Shown here piece after piece: positions 1 through 5,462 of a stretch of DNA of 6,915 nt. The position numbers and the translations under genes were made by a program. The notes under the pieces were generated by a model. It was not told the origin of the DNA. It saw only the letters and a program-made list of their open reading frames with translations, and ran no database searches. Source of the stretch: VAUL01 sp964603155 (GTDB lineage Bacteria > Desulfobacterota > Desulfuromonadia > Desulfuromonadales > BM103); the NCBI GenBank assembly GCA_964603155.1, contig CAZRTZ010000093.1, forward strand, positions 1 to 6,915, in the 5' to 3' direction. Positions within the stretch are counted from its first letter, which is position 1. Each line of letters starts with the position of its first letter.

Positions 1-213
1 GAGTTGTCCGGCCAGGCCGAGCAGTTGGCGGCGATGATCGCCTTCTTCACTCTTGACGAAAATGTGCTGGCAGCCGCAAAGGGCAGGCAGCGCCGCGAGC
101 AGGTGCGCATTGCCCATGTGGGCGGGCGGAGCGGTGAACCTCGGCCGGCTGTGGCCGAGGCGGCGAGTGTCGCTGCTCCGGATAGACTCGATGAGGAGTT
201 CGAGCGTTATTAA
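1..213 (+). CDS. Methyl-accepting chemotaxis protein, C-terminal fragment (5' end outside window)
   Basis: Only the last 70 residues are visible; the frame is open from base 1 and stops with TAA at 211-213. The fragment begins ELSGQAEQLAAMIAFF, which matches the closing helix of the cytoplasmic signalling domain of chemoreceptors, the coiled coil that works with CheA and CheW. About 45 residues of Ala/Arg/Glu/Pro-rich, probably unstructured linker follow. The last five residues, EFERY (66-70 of the fragment), fit the x-[HFYW]-x-x-[HFYW] pattern of the C-terminal pentapeptide that tethers CheR, and sometimes CheB, to receptors. The sensor domain lies upstream and cannot be judged. A TTG at base 4 could be read as a start, but the homology-like helix already begins at base 1, so this is a 5'-truncated gene. 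The next gene, a solute-binding protein, starts 49 bases downstream and may share its transcript. Confidence 0.85.
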   Translation, partial: ELSGQAEQLAAMIAFFTLDENVLAAAKGRQRREQVRIAHVGGRSGEPRPAVAEAASVAAPDRLDEEFERY

Positions 214-215
214 CC

Positions 216-232
216 GAAGGGCTGCGCCCTTC
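216..232 (+). other. Small perfect hairpin between the chemoreceptor and the binding-protein gene
   Basis: GAAGGGC (216-222) and GCCCTTC (226-232) are perfect reverse complements around a 3-base TGC loop. The hairpin sits two bases after the chemoreceptor stop codon. The following bases (TATCTACTCAC) contain no T run, so it is not a convincing intrinsic terminator. It could stabilise an mRNA end or weaken readthrough into the next gene. The structure is seen; any function is inference. Confidence 0.45.
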
Positions 233-248
233 TATCTACTCACAACAA

Positions 249-254
249 AAGGAG
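249..254 (+). promoter_or_regulatory. Ribosome binding site deciding the ATG at 263
   Basis: AAGGAG lies 8 bases before ATG 263. The same frame is open back to an upstream ATG at 53, but that extension overlaps the chemoreceptor gene in another frame. The site and the signal peptide that begins at 263 together fix the start. Confidence 0.85.
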
Positions 255-262
255 ACTGTGAC

Positions 263-1054
263 ATGAAAAGATGGATTGCTCTGCTGCTGGTTCTGTGGTG
301 CCTCCCCGCCGGCTCGGTGCTAGCCGCAGATAAGGTCACCTGCTGGTTTGCCCCCGGTAAGAGCCTGGATCAGGCCAAGGTGGCTGCCGATGCCCTGAGT
401 AAGGCCAGCGGTGCCGAGGTCACGGCACGGGTTGCCAACAACTATCCGGAAATTCTCGAGGCGTTCGCCGGCAAGGAGATGAACCTGGTTTATGCCGGTT
501 CTTTCGTCCAGTCGGTCATCGTGGCCCGTAAGCTTGGCACACCGCTGACCCAGTTGGCCGACGGCAATGAGCTCTATGCCGGGATCATGATTCACAAGGC
601 CGGTGAGGATCCCCAGCAGATCCTCAGCGCTTCTCCGGCAGCCATCGCCTATGCCATCGGGGCAACCTCCGGGGAGTCGGCGGCCAAGGCGGCAACCGGC
701 GGCAAGGCGTCGATCGGGGTGGCCAGCCACGGTGCTGCCGTCGAGGCGCTGGTTTCCGGCAAGGCCAAGGCCGCGGTGGTCAAGGATTCCTGGTGGCAGT
801 CGAACCAGGAGAAGTACAAGGGGCTGAAGGCCTACGACATCCCCAAGGTTTCGGAGAAGAAGAATCCCGACAACGTCCTGACCGCTTCGAGCGAGGTGCC
901 GGCGGCGCTTGCGGACAAGCTCAAGGCGGCGGCTCTTTCCAACTCAGCGGCGTTTGGCAAGGGGAGCATGAAGCCCTTTACCAACTCGCAGCTCAACTTC
1001 TCCCTCGGCCTGATGATGCAGGGGAAGATCGACCCCTTGAGCTACAAGTGGTAA
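263..1054 (+). CDS. PhnD-like periplasmic solute-binding protein (phosphate/phosphonate-binding family), orphan
   Basis: The protein has 263 residues. Residues 1-21 are a classic signal peptide: MKR, a Leu-rich core, and a cut after VLA (before ADK), so it is exported to the periplasm. The mature part resembles the PhnD-like binding-protein family: a first-lobe stretch NNYPEILEAF then NLVYAGSF, an LYAGIMIHK strand, a TSGES segment (135-139) where family members carry the anion-contacting Ser/Thr-Ser-Gly loop, and GVASHGAAVEALVSGKAKAAVV. The length is slightly below typical for the family. Canonical PhnD delivers phosphonate to an ABC importer, but no permease or ATPase gene is visible here. 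The neighbours are a chemoreceptor and sensor kinases, so a role as a ligand-presenting sensory protein is a reasonable inference. The ligand cannot be read from sequence; 'phosphonate-binding' is a family label only. The start is supported by AAGGAG and the signal peptide. Confidence 0.85.
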   Translation: MKRWIALLLVLWCLPAGSVLAADKVTCWFAPGKSLDQAKVAADALSKASGAEVTARVANNYPEILEAFAGKEMNLVYAGSFVQSVIVARKLGTPLTQLADGNELYAGIMIHKAGEDPQQILSASPAAIAYAIGATSGESAAKAATGGKASIGVASHGAAVEALVSGKAKAAVVKDSWWQSNQEKYKGLKAYDIPKVSEKKNPDNVLTASSEVPAALADKLKAAALSNSAAFGKGSMKPFTNSQLNFSLGLMMQGKIDPLSYKW

Positions 1055-1070
1055 GTTGCCCGTAGCGGGC

Positions 1071-1115
1071 GTGGCCCGGGCAGGGGGATAGCTGTCCGGG
1101 CCACGTCAGCCTTTT
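1071..1115 (+). terminator. Strong GC-rich hairpin with short T tract, probable terminator of the binding-protein unit
   Basis: GTGGCCCGGGCAG (1071-1083) pairs with CTGTCCGGGCCAC (1092-1104) over 13 positions with a single G-T wobble, around an 8-base loop. Pairs can be added below it (C1070-G1105, G1069-T1106 wobble, G1068-C1107). It begins 16 bases after the stop codon. Only TTTT (1112-1115) follows, seven bases past the stem, so the U tract is weak. A smaller alternative hairpin, GCCCG-TAG-CGGGC (1058-1070), competes with the base of the stem. An operator-like palindrome for the downstream operon is the main alternative reading. Confidence 0.55.
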
Positions 1116-1125
1116 GATGTCGCCT

Positions 1126-1150
1126 GACGCTTGCTTGGCGTCTGTTTTTT
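1126..1150 (+). terminator. Second terminator-like hairpin followed by T6
   Basis: GACGC (1126-1130) and GCGTC (1138-1142) pair perfectly around a 7-base loop; after TG comes a run of six T (1145-1150). The stem is short, but the T run is the best in the spacer. Overlapping alternatives exist: CGCC (1121-1124) with GGCG (1137-1140), and CGTCAG (1104-1109) with CTGACG (1124-1129). The T run also falls in the spacer of the promoter described next. Confidence 0.4.
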
Positions 1151-1162
1151 GTATGTTATAAT
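1135..1162 (+). promoter_or_regulatory. Sigma-70-type promoter with extended -10, driving the signalling operon
   Basis: A perfect TATAAT (1157-1162) is preceded by TG one base upstream (TGTTATAAT), an extended -10 element. A partial -35, TTGGCG (1135-1140, four of six matches), lies 16 bases upstream. The surrounding 1143-1190 stretch is AT-rich against a GC-rich background. Transcription would start near 1169, giving a leader of roughly 37 bases before the ATG at 1206. This implies housekeeping-sigma expression of the four genes downstream. Confidence 0.65.
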
Positions 1163-1194
1163 GCTAAAAATTGTTGGTTTAAGTGGTTGCATTC

Positions 1195-1200
1195 AGGGGG
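1195..1200 (+). promoter_or_regulatory. Ribosome binding site deciding the ATG at 1206
   Basis: AGGGGG lies 5 bases before ATG 1206. Upstream in-frame ATGs at 1131 and 1161 lack such a site; the first lies upstream of the predicted -10 and the second overlaps it. The receiver fold also begins directly after 1206. Confidence 0.7.
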
Positions 1201-1205
1201 CTTCC

Positions 1206-1598
1206 ATGGTCCAAACCCCGCGGGTGTTGGTGGTAGAAGATGATCGCGATTTCGCCGAGAGCCTGGTGATCGTGCTGGGCACGCGCAAGTGCGAGGTTGA
1301 GGTTGCGCCGACCGGTGAGGATGCTTTGCGTCTTTTCAGCAGAAATCACTACGATATCACCTTTATGGATATCAAACTCCCCGGCAAAAACGGGGTGCAG
1401 TGTCTTGGCGAGATCATGGAGCTCAACCCCGCGGCCCAGGTGGTCATGATGACCGGCTACAGCGAACCATCGCTTCTCGAACAGGCGCGCCGCGCCGGGG
1501 CAATAGATATCCTGCGCAAGCCGTTCCGCATGCGTGAACTGCTCGCCTATATCGACCGGTTGCACGGAACCTCCGCCGATTCTCCAGTTCTCCATTGA
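1206..1598 (+). CDS. Single-domain response regulator (receiver only, CheY/Spo0F type)
   Basis: The protein has 130 residues, the length of a lone receiver domain. VLVVEDD supplies the Mg2+-binding acidic pair D12/D13. The phospho-acceptor is D55 in the FMDIKLPG segment, the switch Thr is T83 (VMMTGYS) with Y85 after it, and the conserved Lys-Pro is K105-P106 (LRKPF). All catalytic residues are intact, so phosphorylation is expected. There is no output domain; only about ten residues follow the last receiver helix. It must act by protein contact or as a phosphate relay or sink. It is the first gene after the extended -10 promoter and lies 64 bases upstream of the membrane kinase, with no terminator between them, so that kinase is the natural partner. 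A chemotaxis-motor role like CheY is possible given the nearby chemoreceptor, but the sequence does not decide it. Confidence 0.88.
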   Translation: MVQTPRVLVVEDDRDFAESLVIVLGTRKCEVEVAPTGEDALRLFSRNHYDITFMDIKLPGKNGVQCLGEIMELNPAAQVVMMTGYSEPSLLEQARRAGAIDILRKPFRMRELLAYIDRLHGTSADSPVLH

Positions 1599-1662
1599 GC
1601 GGTTTGCTTCCGGTCATGGCGGCCTCTCCCCCCCTGGTTGAACGGTTCCCGGGAGCCGATAG

Positions 1663-3882
1663 ATGATTCCCGTCAAGACCACCCTGCAGCGCACCCTCTC
1701 CATCCATTTCGTCCTGGTGGCGATCCTCCCCATTCTGGCGTTCGGAACGATCGCTTCTTTACTGCTGCATCGTCATCTGCAAAGCGAGATTACCGCCAAC
1801 AACCGGCTGTTGGCCGAGGATGTCGCCACCTCATCCGGGCAGTTCCTCGACGAGGTCTCCCGCGATATGCAGGTCATCGCCGAGCTGATCGGCGCTCAGG
1901 CCGTTGCCGATACGGTTGAGACAGATCGCCTGCTGACCTCGATGGTGGAAAAGAGCGGTTATTTTTCATCGCTCTATCTGCTCGATGCCAGTCGTCGGGT
2001 CACGCACCTGGGGCTCGATCCGCGGGTTGCGTTGCAGAAAGAGGATTACCGCAAGGTCGACTATTCCCAACACACCGTGTTCCAGGGACGCAAGCTCCTG
2101 ACGCATCAGGTCTGGAGCGACACCTTCGTCTCCCTGGATTTCGGCGAGCCGTCGGTCACCATTGCCATGCCCTTGCCCGGTGGCCGGGCACTGCTGGGCA
2201 ACGTCAGCCTGGTCAGGCTCAGCAGCATGCTGGCCCAGTATTCCAAGGAGCGCACGGACCTGTTCGCCATTGTCGATCGCAGCGGTACCCTGGTCGCCCA
2301 CACGGAGCCGTCTCTCGCCGTACAGCGCGTCAACTACAGCGATCACTTTCCGATTCGGCGTGCCCTGCTCGGGCACTTTGAAACCGCCATGGAGGTTCAC
2401 GACGGCCTGGAACGGTTGGAGAGTACTTCTGCCATCGCCCATACCGGCTGGATCGTCTGGGTTGGCACCGATCTGGCCCGGGCCATGGCCCCGGTTGATC
2501 ATATCCGCAATCTCTTCGTCATCGGGTTGCTCTTGTCGGCGCTGTTCGCTGCCGGGGTGGCCATATTCGATGCCCGTAGCCTGATGCGTCCCTTGTCGGC
2601 GCTCAGCCAGCGTGCCGGCGAGATCGGTGCCGGCAGTTATGAGTTCGCCTTCGCCCCGTCCGGTTTTTCCGAAATCGACGGGTTGGCCGTCAACCTTGAA
2701 CAGATGGTGAATGCCGTGTGCGACCGTGAGAGGTCGCTGATGGCCAGCGAACAGCGCTTCCGCGATCTGGTCAACTCCATCGAGGGGGTGGTCTGGGAAA
2801 TGGATGTGGCCACCGGAAAATACCTGTTCGTCAGTCAGCGCGCCCAGACGCTGCTTGGCTATGCGGCCGAATCCTGGCTGGAAAATCCTGATTTCTGGGC
2901 ATCCCGAGTCCACCCCGACGATGTCGAGCATGTCGTGGTCCGGGGCAGCCATAGCCTGGCGCTCACCGAAAACCAGGATATCGAGTACCGGGTCATCGAC
3001 AGGCACGGGCGCATGCTCTGGGTGCGCGACCTGGTCAACGTCGTCTGGGAGAACGAGGAGCCGCAGCGCTTGCTCGGTGTTATGGTCGATATCACCGAGC
3101 GCAAGCTGGCTGAGGCCGAGCTGTCACGTTACCGGGTGCGTCTCGAAGACCTCGTCGCCGAGCGGACTCGCCAGCTCGAAGTGGCCCAGGCGGAACTGGT
3201 GCAAAAGGAGCGGCTGGCGATCCTTGGCCAGTTGACCGCCACCGTCAGTCACGAAATCCGCAATCCTCTGGGGACCGTGTCCAATGCCCTGTATGTGTTG
3301 CATGAATTGCTGCCGGAGGCGTGTGCCGCTGCTGCCGCACGTCCTCTGGCGCTGGCCGAGCGCAACGTCCGGCGTTGTGATGAAATCATCGGCGAACTGC
3401 TCGATTTCACCCGACGACGCCAGCCACAGAGCGAGCTGTTCGCGATAGACCCCTGGCTGAGCGATTTGCTTGAAGAAATTCTCTGGCCCGAGGGGCTTGA
3501 GCGGCACTGGCAGCTGTCCTGCGGGGCCACGGTCAATGCCGATAGGGAACGGCTGCGACGGGCGGTGATCAATGTCGTCAACAATGCCTTGCAGGCCATG
3601 GAGGAAAAGGGGGCGGACGGGCAATTGCTGGAAGTTACCACACGCACCAGCGACGGTTGCTGCGAGATCGTCATCCGGGACAACGGACCGGGGATTCCCG
3701 AGGAGATCCGTGACAGGATTTTCGAACCGTTGTTCAGTACCAAAAATTTCGGCGTCGGCCTCGGCGTGCCGATCGTCAAGAACATCATGGAAGACCACGG
3801 TGGCGGCGTCGGCTACGAGAGCAAGGTGGGGGTGGGGACGACAGTGACGCTGTGGCTGCCGCTTGCCCCCGAGGTTACATAA
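1663..3882 (+). CDS. Membrane sensor histidine kinase: Cache-HAMP-PAS-HisKA-HATPase
   Basis: The protein has 739 residues. A first membrane helix (about 13-35) and a second (about 283-302) flank a periplasmic region of about 245 residues that looks like a double Cache sensor. HAMP follows (about 303-355, with P310 near its start), then a PAS domain (about 362-480, ending DITERK) and a coiled coil (about 483-516). The HisKA helix has the phospho-acceptor H530 in SHEIRNPLG. The ATP-binding domain shows the N box (NNALQA, N641), G1 (DNGPGIP, D673), F box (FEPLFSTK) and G2 (GVGLGVPI, 697-704). All catalytic elements are intact. There is no attached receiver, so phosphate must go to a separate regulator, most simply the single-domain one upstream. 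The aromatic/Arg signature of amino-acid-binding Cache domains is not evident, so the ligand is unknown. The start is supported by GGGAG 7 bases upstream. The stop overlaps the next start by one base (TAATG). Confidence 0.92.
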   Translation: MIPVKTTLQRTLSIHFVLVAILPILAFGTIASLLLHRHLQSEITANNRLLAEDVATSSGQFLDEVSRDMQVIAELIGAQAVADTVETDRLLTSMVEKSGYFSSLYLLDASRRVTHLGLDPRVALQKEDYRKVDYSQHTVFQGRKLLTHQVWSDTFVSLDFGEPSVTIAMPLPGGRALLGNVSLVRLSSMLAQYSKERTDLFAIVDRSGTLVAHTEPSLAVQRVNYSDHFPIRRALLGHFETAMEVHDGLERLESTSAIAHTGWIVWVGTDLARAMAPVDHIRNLFVIGLLLSALFAAGVAIFDARSLMRPLSALSQRAGEIGAGSYEFAFAPSGFSEIDGLAVNLEQMVNAVCDRERSLMASEQRFRDLVNSIEGVVWEMDVATGKYLFVSQRAQTLLGYAAESWLENPDFWASRVHPDDVEHVVVRGSHSLALTENQDIEYRVIDRHGRMLWVRDLVNVVWENEEPQRLLGVMVDITERKLAEAELSRYRVRLEDLVAERTRQLEVAQAELVQKERLAILGQLTATVSHEIRNPLGTVSNALYVLHELLPEACAAAAARPLALAERNVRRCDEIIGELLDFTRRRQPQSELFAIDPWLSDLLEEILWPEGLERHWQLSCGATVNADRERLRRAVINVVNNALQAMEEKGADGQLLEVTTRTSDGCCEIVIRDNGPGIPEEIRDRIFEPLFSTKNFGVGLGVPIVKNIMEDHGGGVGYESKVGVGTTVTLWLPLAPEVT

Positions 3883-5462
3883 TGACAGACAATATGCACT
3901 TTTTACTGGGCGATCTGCAGCCAGGCAGAGACGGTTTTTTTCAGACCCTGATCGACACAATCCCGCTGCCGATTTTCTACAAAGATGCCAAAGGAGCCTA
4001 TTCCGGGTGTAATCGGGTTTTTGAAGAGGTAACTGGTCTGACGCACGCCCAGATCGTCGGCCGACAGAGTTTCGAGGTTTATCCCGGGGGCGTGTCGGAC
4101 AGAGTTCATTACGAGGTTGATCAGGAATTGCTTTCCACTGGTGGCCGGAAGGATTACCAGGCTGATTTTGAGTTTGCTGACGGCAGTATCCATCGGATGG
4201 TGGTGCACAAAGCGGTTTACTATGACCAAGAAAACCGTATCGCCGGCCTGGTGGGAGCGATTCTGGATATCACCGAGCAAAAGCGGTTCGAGCAGGCGTT
4301 GATCGCCAGCGAGAGGAGCTACCGCAACCTGTCAAAAAAGCTGGAAACCATCCTTGAAGTGATCCCTAATTCGCTCACCCTGTGGGATGAGCAAAGGAAA
4401 GTGACCTGGGCCAACCACCACGCCTTGAGTTTTTTCCTGAGCGATCCCGCGAAACTCGTCGGCAAGGGCTGCAAAGAGATCTGTCATCTCGAGCACGAAT
4501 TTGAACAGTGTGTGATCCGCGCCTGCTTCGACGACGGGCAAAAGAAACATCTGATCTCGCGATCCTATGACGGCAAGACCTGGAGCATTGAGGCCTTTCC
4601 GGTCGTAGGCGAGTCGGGGCGCATCGACAACGTTCTGACGCTGGCGACGGATATTACCGAGTCAATCCGCCTGCGTGAGGAAGCCCAACGATCGGCCCAC
4701 CTTGCGGCCCTTGGCGAATTGTCGGCGGGAATCGCTCATGAAATCAATAACCCGACCGGCCTGATCCTCATGAACATGTCGCTGGTCCGTGATGTGATGA
4801 CAGATTTGGTGTTGCGCTATGCCGATGGCAGCCTGCAGATTCCTCCCGGGGTCAAGCCGGGGGGGCTCTCTCCGGAACGCCTGCAAAGCGAGCTTCCCGA
4901 GGTTATCGAGGAAATTATCGACAGTGCCGAGCGGATCAAGCATATCGTCGAGGATTTGAAAGATTTTGCCAGGGTTCAGGACGCCTCGTGCTTTGTAGAA
5001 ATCGATTTGAACGAGGTGGTCGCCAAATCCCTTCGGCTGCTGAACAATACCATCCGCAAGGCCACTGATAACTTCGTGGTCGATTATACGCCAGAGCTGC
5101 CTCCGGTTCGCGGGATCAGCCAGCGTATTGAACAGGTCGTGATCAATATCGTCCTGAACGCCTGTCAGTCGCTTGGTGCCCGAACGGACAACATCACGGT
5201 TGCCGTTTATCACGATGCCGGCAAGGGGGTAAACTGCATTCGCGTCTGGGATGAGGGCTCCGGCATCGACCCGACCATCCTCGCTCAGGTCACGGATCCA
5301 TTTTTTACGACCAAGCGTGAGCAGGGCGGAACCGGGCTGGGGTTGTCGGTCTCTTCGCGCATAATGGCGGAACACAACGGGCATCTGCATATCGATTCCA
5401 AGCCGGGCCGCGGCACCATGGTCACCCTGGAGTTGCCGGTGGCTGAGGGAGGTGGCAGGTGA
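3882..5462 (+). CDS. Soluble PAS-PAS histidine kinase with four-Cys PAS motif
   Basis: The protein has 526 residues and no membrane segment, so it is cytoplasmic. PAS1 spans about 19-134 (IPLPIFYKD to DITEQK). PAS2 spans about 155-260 and carries C197, C201, C210 and C215 in a C-x3-C-x8-C-x4-C arrangement, resembling the Cys-bearing PAS subgroup common in deltaproteobacterial sensors; metal or redox sensing is plausible but unproven. The phospho-acceptor is H286 (AHEINNPTG). The N box (N426), G1 (D457, DEGSGI), F box (DPFFTTK) and G2 (GTGLGL, 483-488) are intact. The two-helix dimerisation region is long: 76 residues from H286 to F362, against 52 between the equivalent residues of the upstream kinase, with extra Pro/Gly-rich sequence at about 312-333. 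The start at 3882 forms TAATG with the previous stop, with GAGG 6-10 bases upstream; an in-frame ATG at 3852 inside the preceding gene is less likely. It most likely phosphorylates the sigma-54 activator it overlaps. Confidence 0.92.
   Translation: MTDNMHFLLGDLQPGRDGFFQTLIDTIPLPIFYKDAKGAYSGCNRVFEEVTGLTHAQIVGRQSFEVYPGGVSDRVHYEVDQELLSTGGRKDYQADFEFADGSIHRMVVHKAVYYDQENRIAGLVGAILDITEQKRFEQALIASERSYRNLSKKLETILEVIPNSLTLWDEQRKVTWANHHALSFFLSDPAKLVGKGCKEICHLEHEFEQCVIRACFDDGQKKHLISRSYDGKTWSIEAFPVVGESGRIDNVLTLATDITESIRLREEAQRSAHLAALGELSAGIAHEINNPTGLILMNMSLVRDVMTDLVLRYADGSLQIPPGVKPGGLSPERLQSELPEVIEEIIDSAERIKHIVEDLKDFARVQDASCFVEIDLNEVVAKSLRLLNNTIRKATDNFVVDYTPELPPVRGISQRIEQVVINIVLNACQSLGARTDNITVAVYHDAGKGVNCIRVWDEGSGIDPTILAQVTDPFFTTKREQGGTGLGLSVSSRIMAEHNGHLHIDSKPGRGTMVTLELPVAEGGGR
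5448..5453 (+). promoter_or_regulatory. Ribosome binding site supporting the GTG start at 5459
   Basis: GGAGGT ends 5 bases before GTG 5459 and lies inside the end of the preceding kinase gene. It supports a non-ATG start with a 4-base GTGA overlap, which implies translational coupling. Confidence 0.85.

Noticed and set aside
210..238. Possible promoter for the binding-protein gene (TTAACC, 17 bases, TATCTA)
   Set aside because: There are only four and three matches to the consensus hexamers, and a perfect hairpin fills the spacer. Readthrough from the chemoreceptor gene is equally likely.
53..262. N-terminal extension of the binding protein back to the ATG at 53
   Set aside because: It would place about 70 Arg-rich residues before a clear signal peptide, overlap the chemoreceptor in another frame and ignore the AAGGAG site before 263.
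1117..1136. Possible sigma-54 promoter with TTGC at 1131-1134
   Set aside because: The GG expected 12 bases upstream of the GC is CG (1121-1122), and the rest of the -24 element fits poorly. The extended -10 just downstream is a far better promoter.
1598..1662. Possible promoter or terminator between the lone receiver and the membrane kinase
   Set aside because: The 64-base gap shows a C-rich run but no hairpin with a T tract and no credible -35/-10 pair, so the two genes are best read as one operon.
1966..3006. A 346-codon open frame on the minus strand inside the membrane kinase gene
   Set aside because: It lies wholly antisense to a kinase with intact motifs in every domain. Its translation shows no recognisable fold, and long antisense frames are expected at this GC content.
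3124..3960. A 278-codon minus-strand open frame across the junction of the two kinase genes
   Set aside because: It is antisense to conserved HisKA/HATPase coding sequence. The predicted protein is low-complexity with no family signature, so it is a codon-bias shadow.
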